A stretch of 11,100 bases of DNA from Paracoccaceae bacterium. GTDB taxonomy: Bacteria > Pseudomonadota > Alphaproteobacteria > Rhodobacterales > Rhodobacteraceae. This document shows positions 6,293 to 11,100 of the stretch, piece after piece (position 1 is the first letter of the stretch; each line of letters opens with the position of its first letter). The translations under genes were made by a program, and so were the position numbers. The stretch covers positions 1 to 11,100 of the forward strand of contig WFPZ01000149.1 in the NCBI GenBank assembly GCA_015487335.1, given 5' to 3'. The notes under the pieces are model-generated. The model was not told the origin of the DNA. It saw nothing but the letters and a program-made list of their open reading frames with translations, and searched no databases.

Positions 6293-6793
6293 TCAGGGGT
6301 TGCGGCTCAGCCGTTCCTCGAGAATCTCGAACGGAACCCCCGGCTCGTCCTTGGCGCAGCGGATCACCAGCGATGTCTTGACGCTGATCACGTTTTCCGC
6401 GGCGGTCAGTTCCTCGGTGAGGAAATTCTGGAAGGTGGAAAGATCCGGCGCCACGCATTTGAGGATGAAATCCACCTCGCCGTTGAGCATGTGGCACTCG
6501 CGCACCAAAGGCCAGTTCCGGCAGCGTTCCTCGAAGGCGGAAAGGTCGGCCTCGGCCTGGCTCTGCAGCCCGACCATGGCAAAGACCTGCACCTCGAAAC
6601 CCAGCGCGCGGGCATTCACATCGGCATGATACCCGCGAATGTAGCCGCTTTCCTCGAGCGTGCGCACCCGGCGCAGGCAGGGCGGAGCGGAAATGCCCAC
6701 GCGCTTGGCAAGTTCGACATTGGTCATGCGCCCATCGGCCTGAAGTTCGGCCAGGATCTTGCGGTCGATCGGGTCAAGCTTGCTGGTGGCCAT
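6293..6793 (-). CDS. Lrp/AsnC family transcriptional regulator
   Basis: A 166-residue feast/famine regulator, normal for the family. The N-terminal winged helix-turn-helix runs over about residues 4-65 (LDPIDRKILAELQADGRMTN, then LAKRVGISAPPCLRRVRTLE as the recognition part, then GYIRGYHADVN). The C-terminal ligand-binding RAM domain covers about 70-150, with VRECHMLNGEVDFILKCVAPD followed by ENVISVKTSLVI. Such proteins form dimers to octamers on DNA and respond to amino acids. The frame is open to 6847, but the start at 6793 (MATSKLDPIDRKIL) fits the family, with GAGAGAGA just upstream. It is divergent from trxB; candidate binding repeats lie over its own promoter, suggesting autoregulation. 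Which amino acid it senses cannot be read from the sequence. Confidence 0.93.
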   Translation of the reverse strand: MATSKLDPIDRKILAELQADGRMTNVELAKRVGISAPPCLRRVRTLEESGYIRGYHADVNARALGFEVQVFAMVGLQSQAEADLSAFEERCRNWPLVRECHMLNGEVDFILKCVAPDLSTFQNFLTEELTAAENVISVKTSLVIRCAKDEPGVPFEILEERLSRNP

Positions 6794-6818
6794 GGTCTCT
6801 CTCTCGCAGGTTTTGCAT

Positions 6819-6847
6819 CTTGTACGATTCCGTTCCCGGTTGCGCAA
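6819..6847 (-). promoter_or_regulatory. candidate promoter of the Lrp-type gene
   Basis: Read on the minus strand: TTGCGC (6847-6842), a 17-bp spacer, and TACAAG (6824-6819); three and four of six consensus bases match. A start near 6812 would give a leader of about 20 bases. The -35 lies inside the first 16-bp repeat and the palindrome TTGCGCAA, so a protein bound there would compete with RNA polymerase. Prediction only. Confidence 0.4.
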
Positions 6848-6869
6848 TAATGTTTCCGGGTTGCGAAAT
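6833..6869. promoter_or_regulatory. two 16-bp direct repeats with 21-bp phasing
   Basis: TTCCCGGTTGCGCAAT (6833-6848) and TTCCGGGTTGCGAAAT (6854-6869) agree at 14 of 16 positions and start exactly 21 bases apart, two turns of the helix. The first contains the palindrome TTGCGCAA, and the second runs into GAAATTTC. A third, weaker TTGCGC-like copy begins at 6890, 29 bases further and out of phase. Same-face repeats between a divergent Lrp-family gene and its neighbour fit cooperative binding by the Lrp-type protein, which is inference. Confidence 0.5.
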
Positions 6870-6984
6870 TTCCTTCTCGGAAGGCCCCATTGCGCGGAAC
6901 CGACGCATCAGCGGCGGCTTCTCTTCCATCCTCTCGCGCCGATGTCTATATCGGGACGGTGAAATCGGAACATCGGGGGCAGAA

Positions 6985-7932
6985 ATGGCGGAATCGAAAC
7001 ACAGCAGGGTTCTCATCATCGGGTCGGGGCCGGCCGGCTATACCGCCGGCATCTATGCCAGCCGCGCCATGCTGGAGCCGGTCCTGATTCAGGGCATCCA
7101 GCCCGGCGGCCAGCTGACCATAACCACCGAGGTGGAAAACTGGCCCGGCGACATCGAGGTGCAGGGCCCCGACCTGATGGCGCGCATGGAGGCCCATGCC
7201 CGCGCCGTCGGCACCGAGATCATCGCCGATCACATCAACAGCATCGACCTGTCGAAACGGCCCTTCACGGCCCGCGGCGACAGCGGCACCACCTACACGG
7301 CCGATGCGGTGATCCTCGCCACCGGCGCCCAAGCCCGCTGGCTGGGCCTGCCGAGCGAGGAGAAGTTCAAGGGCTTCGGCGTCTCGGCCTGCGCCACCTG
7401 CGACGGCTTCTTCTACCGCGGCCAGGAGGTGGTGGTGGTCGGGGGCGGCAACACGGCCGTGGAAGAGGCGCTGTTTCTGACCAATTTCGCCTCCAAGGTC
7501 ACGCTCATCCACCGCCGCGACGAGTTGCGCGCCGAGAAGATCCTCCAGCACCGGCTGCTCAACAACGAAAAGATCGAGGTGCTGTGGAACCATACCCTCG
7601 AGGAGGTCTTCGGATCCGAAGACCCGCTTGCCGTGGAAGGGGTGCGCGCCAGGCATGTGAAAACCGGCGAGATCACCGAAATCCCCTGCAAGGGCGTGTT
7701 CATCGCCATCGGGCATGCCCCGGCCTCGGAGCTGGTGAAGGACCAGCTGGAAACCCACATGGGCGGCTATGTGGTCACCAGGCCCGACAGCACCGCCACC
7801 TCCATCCCCGGCGTCTTCGCCGCGGGCGACCTGACCGACTGGAAATACCGCCAGGCCGTCACCAGCGCCGGCATGGGCTGCATGGCCGCGCTGGAGGTCG
7901 AGCGCTTCCTCGCCGAGCAGGAGGCAGGCTGA
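6985..7932 (+). CDS. trxB: thioredoxin-disulfide reductase (TrxB)
   Basis: NADPH- and FAD-dependent enzyme that keeps cytoplasmic thioredoxin reduced. The 315-residue protein shows the complete bacterial low-molecular-weight architecture: FAD-binding GSGPAGYTAG at 13-22, the GGQLTITTEVENWPG segment at 41-55, the redox-active pair C136-A-T-C139 inside VSACATCDGFF, the NADPH-binding VVGGGNTAVEEA at 151-162 followed by HRR at 176-178, and the C-terminal FAD motif GVFAAGDLTDWKYRQA near 276-291. The frame is open to 6820, but conservation begins at 6985 (MAESKHSRVLIIGSGPAG), with a modest GGGGG upstream. TATATC at 6947-6952 may be its -10, with no good -35. It is divergent from the Lrp-type gene and followed by a 13-bp hairpin. 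Confidence 0.96.
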   Translation: MAESKHSRVLIIGSGPAGYTAGIYASRAMLEPVLIQGIQPGGQLTITTEVENWPGDIEVQGPDLMARMEAHARAVGTEIIADHINSIDLSKRPFTARGDSGTTYTADAVILATGAQARWLGLPSEEKFKGFGVSACATCDGFFYRGQEVVVVGGGNTAVEEALFLTNFASKVTLIHRRDELRAEKILQHRLLNNEKIEVLWNHTLEEVFGSEDPLAVEGVRARHVKTGEITEIPCKGVFIAIGHAPASELVKDQLETHMGGYVVTRPDSTATSIPGVFAAGDLTDWKYRQAVTSAGMGCMAALEVERFLAEQEAG

Positions 7933-7945
7933 GCGGCCCATGAAC

Positions 7946-7975
7946 CGGCCTGCCGGGGGCAGCCCCGGCGGGCCG
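7946..7975 (+). terminator. 13-bp GC-rich hairpin after trxB
   Basis: CGGCCTGCCGGGG (7946-7958) pairs with CCCCGGCGGGCCG (7963-7975) over 13 pairs, one of them G-U, around the loop GCAG. It begins 13 bases after the trxB stop. AAAGGAAATC follows instead of a T-run, so it may act as a transcript-end stabiliser or a Rho-assisted terminator rather than a classical intrinsic one. Confidence 0.5.
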
Positions 7976-8003
7976 AAAGGAAATCCGTCCGCTCCGGGGG
8001 GCG

Positions 8004-8027
8004 GCGGCAAACGTTTCGCCTTGCCGC
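8004..8027. promoter_or_regulatory. inverted repeat upstream of the sulfate-activation gene (distal)
   Basis: GCGGCAA (8004-8010) and TTGCCGC (8021-8027) are exact complements around a 10-base centre, ACGTTTCGCC. The design GCAA-N10-TTGC is repeated at 8110-8135. It lies in the 223-bp gap between trxB and the sulfate gene, about 130 bases before the start codon. It may be an operator; no regulator is identified. Confidence 0.35.
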
Positions 8028-8109
8028 TGGCGGTTTCGCACAACATCCGCCGTATTTCCCGAAAATTGTCTCACCTTGCTTGAATCCTGCCGCAATGCCA
8101 CGCTAAAGC

Positions 8110-8135
8110 GCGGGCAATTCACGTATTTTGCCCGC
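8110..8135. promoter_or_regulatory. inverted repeat in the sulfate gene leader (proximal)
   Basis: GCGGGCAA (8110-8117) and TTGCCCGC (8128-8135) are exact 8-bp complements around the 10-base centre TTCACGTATT, ending 20 bases before the ATG at 8156. A weak -35-like TTGAAT (8080-8085) with TAAAGC 18 bases on would place the start of transcription inside the repeat. It could be an operator covering the promoter or a leader hairpin close to the ribosome site. Confidence 0.4.
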
Positions 8136-8155
8136 AGCCCGGAAGGCCCGAAAAG

Positions 8156-9862
8156 ATGCAATTGCCCAATCTCGCTCCAATTCCGGAGCTTTACGTTTCC
8201 TACGAAAGCGCCCAGAAGCTGAAGCAGGAAGCCGGCGATCTGCCCAGCTGGGATCTGACCCCGCGCCAGATCTGCGACCTGGAGCTGTTGATGAACGGCG
8301 GCTTCTACCCGCTCAAGGGCTTTCTGGGGCGGGACGATTACGAAAACGTCGTCGAAAGGATGCGTCTGGCCGACGGCACGCTCTGGCCGATACCGATAAC
8401 GCTGGACGTGTCCGAGGAATTCGCCGCCGCCATCGAACCGGGCCAGGACATCGCCCTGCGCGACCAGGAAGGCGTGATCCTGGCCATCATGTCGGTGTCC
8501 GACAAATGGGTGCCCGACAAGCGCCACGAAGCCGAGAAGGTGTTCGGCGCCGACGATGTGGCGCACCCGGCCGTCAACTATCTGCATCACACCGCCGGGC
8601 CCGTCTACCTGGGCGGGCCGGTCACCGGCATCCAGCCGCCCGTCCATTACGACTTCAAGGCACGGCGCGACACCCCCAACGAGCTGCGCGCGCTGTTTCG
8701 CAAGCTGGGCTGGCGCCGGGTGGTGGCCTTTCAGACGCGCAACCCCCTGCACCGGGCGCATCAGGAGCTCACCTTCCGCGCCGCCCGCGAGGCCCAGGCC
8801 AACCTCCTGATCCACCCGGTGGTGGGCATGACCAAGCCGGGCGACGTCGATCACTTCACCCGCGTGCGCTGCTACGAGGCGGTGCTCGACAAGTACCCCG
8901 CCGCCACCACCACCATGAGCCTGCTCAACCTCGCCATGCGCATGGCCGGCCCGCGCGAGGCGGTCTGGCACGGCATCATCCGCCGCAACCACGGCTGCAC
9001 CCATTTCATCGTCGGGCGCGACCACGCGGGCCCCGGCAAGAACTCTCGGGGCGAGGATTTCTACGGCCCCTATGACGCGCAGGAGCTGTTCCGCCAGCAC
9101 CAGGACGAGATCGGCATCGAGATGGTGCCCTTCAAGCACATGGTCTACGTGCAGGAGCGCGCGCAATACGAGCCCGCCGACGAGGTGGAAGAGGGTGCGA
9201 CCGTGCTCAACATCTCGGGCACCGAGCTGCGCCGGCGCCTCTCGGAGGGGCTGGAAATACCGGAATGGTTCTCGTTCCCCGAGGTGGTGGAGGAGCTGCG
9301 CCGCCGCTACCCGGCCCGTCACAAGCAGGGGTTCACGGTGTTCTTCACCGGCTTTTCCGGTTCGGGAAAATCAACCATCGCCAACGCGCTGATGGTCAAG
9401 CTGATGGAGATGGGCGGCCGGCCGGTGACGCTCCTGGATGGCGACATCGTGCGCAAGAACCTCAGCAGCGAGCTGGGCTTTTCCAAGGAGCACCGCGATC
9501 TCAACATCCGCCGGATCGGCTTTGTTGCCGCCGAGATCACCAAGAACGGCGGCATCGCAATCTGCGCCCCGATCGCGCCCTATGCCGCCACCCGCCGCGC
9601 GGTGCGCGAAGAGATCGAACAGTTCGGCGCCTTCGTGGAGGTCCATGTGGCCACCTCTCTCGAAGAGTGCGAGCGGCGCGACCGCAAGGGCCTCTACAAG
9701 CTGGCCCGCGAAGGCAAGATCAAGGAATTCACCGGCATCTCGGACCCGTACGACGTGCCCGAAAACCCCGAGCTGCGGCTGGACACCGAAGGCGTGGAAG
9801 TGGACCACTGCGCCCATCAGGTGATTCTGAAACTCGAGCAGATGGGGCTGATCAAGGTCTGA
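8156..9862 (+). CDS. sat/cysC: bifunctional ATP sulfurylase / APS kinase
   Basis: A 568-residue fusion that makes APS from sulfate and ATP and then phosphorylates it to PAPS, the entry to assimilatory sulfate reduction and sulfation. The N-terminal ATP sulfurylase part (about 1-380) carries QTRNPLHRAHQ at 193-203, GRDHAGPGKNSRG from 287 and FKHMVYVQERAQYEP. The C-terminal APS kinase (about 390-568) carries the P-loop GFSGSGKST at 399-407, DGDIVRKNL from 428, and the GFSKEHRDLNIRRIGFVA segment. At the site where many APS kinases have the phosphorylated serine (ISPYR) this protein reads IAPYA, with A474 for Ser and A477 for Arg. Start supported by GGAAGG nine bases upstream. It is monocistronic by spacing, 223 bases after trxB, and convergent with the DUF1150 gene. 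Confidence 0.96.
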   Translation: MQLPNLAPIPELYVSYESAQKLKQEAGDLPSWDLTPRQICDLELLMNGGFYPLKGFLGRDDYENVVERMRLADGTLWPIPITLDVSEEFAAAIEPGQDIALRDQEGVILAIMSVSDKWVPDKRHEAEKVFGADDVAHPAVNYLHHTAGPVYLGGPVTGIQPPVHYDFKARRDTPNELRALFRKLGWRRVVAFQTRNPLHRAHQELTFRAAREAQANLLIHPVVGMTKPGDVDHFTRVRCYEAVLDKYPAATTTMSLLNLAMRMAGPREAVWHGIIRRNHGCTHFIVGRDHAGPGKNSRGEDFYGPYDAQELFRQHQDEIGIEMVPFKHMVYVQERAQYEPADEVEEGATVLNISGTELRRRLSEGLEIPEWFSFPEVVEELRRRYPARHKQGFTVFFTGFSGSGKSTIANALMVKLMEMGGRPVTLLDGDIVRKNLSSELGFSKEHRDLNIRRIGFVAAEITKNGGIAICAPIAPYAATRRAVREEIEQFGAFVEVHVATSLEECERRDRKGLYKLAREGKIKEFTGISDPYDVPENPELRLDTEGVEVDHCAHQVILKLEQMGLIKV

Positions 9863-9930
9863 GCCGCCCGCTCCTGCACATGAGAAGGGGCGGCAGTGCG
9901 GGCTGCGCGCCCCGCCCGGCCACAAGGGCG

Positions 9931-9953
9931 CGGCCGCGGAAAACCCGCGGCCG
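9931..9953. terminator. 9-bp hairpin between convergent genes
   Basis: CGGCCGCGG (9931-9939) pairs exactly with CCGCGGCCG (9945-9953) around the loop AAAAC. It lies 68 bases after the sulfate gene and three bases beyond the DUF1150 stop on the other strand, so it could serve both. Neither side has a T-run. A second possible stem, CGCGCCC with GGGCGCG (9906-9912 and 9926-9932), slightly overlaps it. Confidence 0.5.
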
Positions 9954-9956
9954 TCG

Positions 9957-10190
9957 TCAGTTCACGTAAACGGGGGCCAGATCGTTCTGGCGGGCCAGCA
10001 CGAAGGCCAGGCGCTCGTCGCGCACCAGCGCAAGCCGCTCTCCGTCTGCACTGTGCACCGCATAGAGCTTCTCCGCGCCCTGGGCCTGGACATGCGCCTT
10101 GATCTCGTCAGGCAGCTCTTCCATTTTGACCGGCCGCACGTAGACGATCCTTTCGCCACCGTCCGGCAGAAACTCGTACTTGGTATTCAT
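9957..10190 (-). CDS. DUF1150 family protein
   Basis: A 77-residue soluble protein of the DUF1150 family, found in alphaproteobacteria; function unknown. The family pattern is visible as ERIVYVRPVKMEELPDEI near residues 13-30, LYAVHSADGERLALVRDERL near 42-61 and the closing FVLARQNDLAPVYVN. No membrane or signal segment. GGAGAAG lies a few bases before the ATG at 10190. It follows the small heat-shock protein gene by 16 bases on the same strand, so the two are very likely cotranscribed from the heat-shock promoter at 10683-10711. That makes a role in protein quality control plausible, but this is inference from position. Confidence 0.88.
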   Translation of the reverse strand: MNTKYEFLPDGGERIVYVRPVKMEELPDEIKAHVQAQGAEKLYAVHSADGERLALVRDERLAFVLARQNDLAPVYVN

Positions 10191-10206
10191 CTCACTTCTC
10201 CGGCTC

Positions 10207-10620
10207 TCAAACTCGCCTGATATCGATCTTGCGAACCACCGTCTCGGGCGTCTGGCGCTTCAGGTCCACATGAAGCAGCCCGTTCTCCAGGGTTGCGCCG
10301 GCCACCTCGACACCATCGGCCAGAACGAAGGAGCGCTGGAACTGCCGCGCCGCAATTCCCCGGTGCAGGAAGCGCCGCTGGTCGCCGTCCTCTTCCTGCC
10401 TGCCGCGAATGACAAGCTGCCGGTCTTCCACCGTGATCGACAGGTCATCTTCGGCGAACCCGGCCACAGCAAGGGTGATCCGGTAACTGTTTTCGCTGGT
10501 CTGCTCGATGTTGAAGGGAGGGTATCCCCCCAGCTCGGATTTGGCGGTGCGCTCCACCAGCCGTTCCAGCTGTTCGAACCCGAGCAGAAACGGGTGAGTA
10601 CTGAGAGTCAGTTTCGTCAT
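10207..10620 (-). CDS. Hsp20 small heat-shock protein
   Basis: A 137-residue ATP-independent holdase chaperone of the Hsp20/IbpA type that binds unfolding proteins in the cytoplasm as large oligomers. A short N-terminal arm (FLLGFEQLERLVERTAK) is followed by the alpha-crystallin domain at about 34-122: PPFNIEQTSENSYRITLAVA, FAEDDLSITVEDRQLVIRG, and the hallmark ATLENGLLHVDL at 109-120. The C-terminal tail contains IDI (132-134), the I-x-I motif used for oligomer assembly. The frame extends to 10650, but the start at 10620 (MTKLTLSTHPFLLGFEQLER) matches the family and has AGGA seven bases upstream. It heads a two-gene unit with the DUF1150 gene and is divergent from the YdcH-family gene. Confidence 0.94.
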   Translation of the reverse strand: MTKLTLSTHPFLLGFEQLERLVERTAKSELGGYPPFNIEQTSENSYRITLAVAGFAEDDLSITVEDRQLVIRGRQEEDGDQRRFLHRGIAARQFQRSFVLADGVEVAGATLENGLLHVDLKRQTPETVVRKIDIRRV

Positions 10621-10682
10621 CGGCACGTCCTTGAGCAAGCGACAGTCCACATTTCAGGCCCCGTTCCGGCAGCCCGATGCAA

Positions 10683-10711
10683 ATATGGGGGTGGTTTGCG
10701 GCCCCTGCAAG
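10683..10711 (-). promoter_or_regulatory. candidate sigma-32 (RpoH) heat-shock promoter of hsp20
   Basis: Read on the minus strand: CTTGCAG (10711-10705), a 14-bp spacer, and CCCCATAT (10690-10683). The E. coli sigma-32 consensus is CTTGAAA, 13-15 bp, CCCCATNT: the -10 matches fully and the -35 at five of seven positions. It lies about 60 bases before the hsp20 start, leaving a leader near 55 bases. The fit to a chaperone gene makes this the best-supported promoter in the window. Confidence 0.65.
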
Positions 10712-10731
10712 GGCACCACTGCCGCATTCCC

Positions 10732-10760
10732 TTGGCCAGACGCCCGAATTCCGGTATTTT
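10732..10760 (+). promoter_or_regulatory. candidate sigma-70 promoter of the YdcH-family gene
   Basis: TTGGCC (10732-10737), 17-bp spacer, TATTTT (10755-10760): four of six consensus bases match in each box. A start near 10767 would leave a leader of about 27 bases before the ATG at 10794. Prediction only. Confidence 0.42.
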
Positions 10761-10793
10761 GGTCACGCGCGAAAGCCACTGGGCGGGCGAAAG

Positions 10794-11012
10794 ATGACCG
10801 AAACCCCGGAAATGAACCACAGGAAACAGCTTCGCGTGAAGCTGGAAGTCCTGCGCCGAGAGCACCGCGACCTCGACGAAGCCATAGATGCCCTGCAGGA
10901 AAGCGGGCGCGCCGATCAGCTGCGCCTGCGCCGGCTCAAGAAACGCAAGTTGCAGCTCAAGGACCAGATCGCCCTCATCGAGGACGAACTGACCCCGGAC
11001 ATCATTGCGTGA
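10794..11012 (+). CDS. YdcH family protein (DUF465)
   Basis: A 72-residue, highly charged, mostly helical protein of the YdcH/DUF465 family, whose function is not established. The pattern is typical: RVKLEVLRREHRDLDEAIDA, then a short linker (LQESGRADQ) and LRLRRLKKRKLQLKDQIALI, which together would fold as a helical hairpin or coiled coil. The start at 10794 (MTETPEMNHRKQL) has only a weak GAAAG upstream; an ATG at 10812 is an alternative. It is followed after 47 bases by purE on the same strand, but purE appears to have its own promoter. No membrane segment. Confidence 0.87.
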   Translation: MTETPEMNHRKQLRVKLEVLRREHRDLDEAIDALQESGRADQLRLRRLKKRKLQLKDQIALIEDELTPDIIA

Positions 11013-11032
11013 GCCGCGCATCCGGCTATATT
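11005..11032 (+). promoter_or_regulatory. candidate sigma-70 promoter of purE
   Basis: TTGCGT (11005-11010), 16-bp spacer, TATATT (11027-11032); the -10 matches five of six consensus bases, the -35 three of six. It overlaps the end of the YdcH-family gene. A start near 11039 would place the purE ribosome site (GGAG, 11049-11052) in a leader of about 20 bases. Prediction only. Confidence 0.4.
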
Positions 11033-11059
11033 GCGCCTTCCTTTTGACGGAGCGCAGAC

Positions 11060-11100
11060 ATGAGCGAAGCCAGGGTGGGCATCATCATGGGCAGCCAGTC
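11060..11100 (+). CDS. purE: PurE, N5-carboxyaminoimidazole ribonucleotide mutase (5' end only)
   Basis: Only 13 complete codons lie inside the window. They read MSEARVGIIMGSQ, with the following partial codon consistent with Ser, which fits the start of PurE (usually V-x-I-I-M-G-S-x-S-D-W), the purine-pathway enzyme converting N5-CAIR to CAIR. GGAG stands seven bases before the ATG. The rest of the gene continues beyond the right edge. The call rests on the short but characteristic GIIMGSQS motif and on a good ribosome site. Confidence 0.82.
   Translation, partial: MSEARVGIIMGSQ

Noticed and set aside
6872..6884. CCTTC-TCG-GAAGG hairpin in the Lrp-trxB spacer.
   Set aside because: A five-pair stem with a three-base loop is too small to support a function on its own; kept only as background to the repeats.
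6820..6984. N-terminal extension of the trxB frame to 6820.
   Set aside because: The extra residues do not resemble thioredoxin reductase and cover the promoter repeats; the FAD-binding motif follows the ATG at 6985 at the normal distance.
7859..9322. Long minus-strand open frame opposite the sulfate gene.
   Set aside because: It is the mirror of a well-supported GC-rich coding region, rich in His, Gly and Ala without family motifs, and has no ribosome site.
11012..11027. AGCCG/CGGCT stem after the YdcH-family gene, considered as a terminator.
   Set aside because: Only five pairs, no T-run directly after it, and the sequence that follows fits better as the purE -10 box.
1..11100. Search for mobile elements, phage genes, toxin-antitoxin or defence genes, CRISPR repeats and tRNAs.
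   Set aside because: Nothing matching was seen; all sizeable open frames with supporting evidence are housekeeping, envelope, regulatory or small conserved families.

Overview
This window reads as ordinary chromosome of a high-GC alphaproteobacterium, most likely of the Rhodobacteraceae (Roseobacter/Rhodobacter group). The reasons are the very GC-rich third codon positions, the family types present (UbiK, a DUF1150 protein beside a small heat-shock protein, a Hint-domain protein, a fused ATP sulfurylase/APS kinase) and the short, often overlapping gene junctions. I see no transposase, integrase, phage gene, CRISPR array, tRNA or rRNA.

Layout from left to right. (1) A minus-strand operon, 1720 to 2: YbjN-domain protein, proC, and a CsaA-type tRNA-binding protein whose start overlaps the proC stop (ATGA). 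The space upstream (1721-1963) holds a 22-bp near-perfect palindrome. (2) ubiK on the minus strand (1964-2239), divergent from a tightly coupled plus-strand operon lgt - NDUFAF7/MidA-type methyltransferase - pgeF (2332-5041), in which both junctions are ATGA overlaps. (3) A 292-bp non-coding stretch carrying an 8-bp inverted repeat, then a 49-residue very basic protein of unknown function and a Hint-domain protein lacking the usual catalytic cysteine. (4) An Lrp/AsnC regulator (minus) divergent from trxB (plus), sharing a 191-bp promoter region with two 16-bp direct repeats exactly 21 bp apart. (5) A bifunctional sulfate-activation enzyme (ATP sulfurylase + APS kinase), preceded by two related inverted repeats. 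(6) A DUF1150 protein and a small heat-shock protein on the minus strand, transcribed from what looks like a close match to a sigma-32 heat-shock promoter. (7) On the plus strand, a small YdcH-family protein and the first 41 bases of purE.

Functionally these are housekeeping and envelope genes: proline synthesis, ubiquinone assembly, lipoprotein maturation, complex I maturation, peptidoglycan editing, thiol redox, sulfate activation, heat shock and purine synthesis. I do not find a convincing new multi-gene system. What deserves a second look is mostly regulatory DNA (the palindrome at 1810, the helically phased repeats between the Lrp-type gene and trxB, the paired inverted repeats before the sulfate gene, the heat-shock promoter at 10683), plus the basic small protein, the Cys-less Hint protein and the altered APS-kinase phosphoserine site. 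All product names rest on reading motifs by eye; no database search was run.
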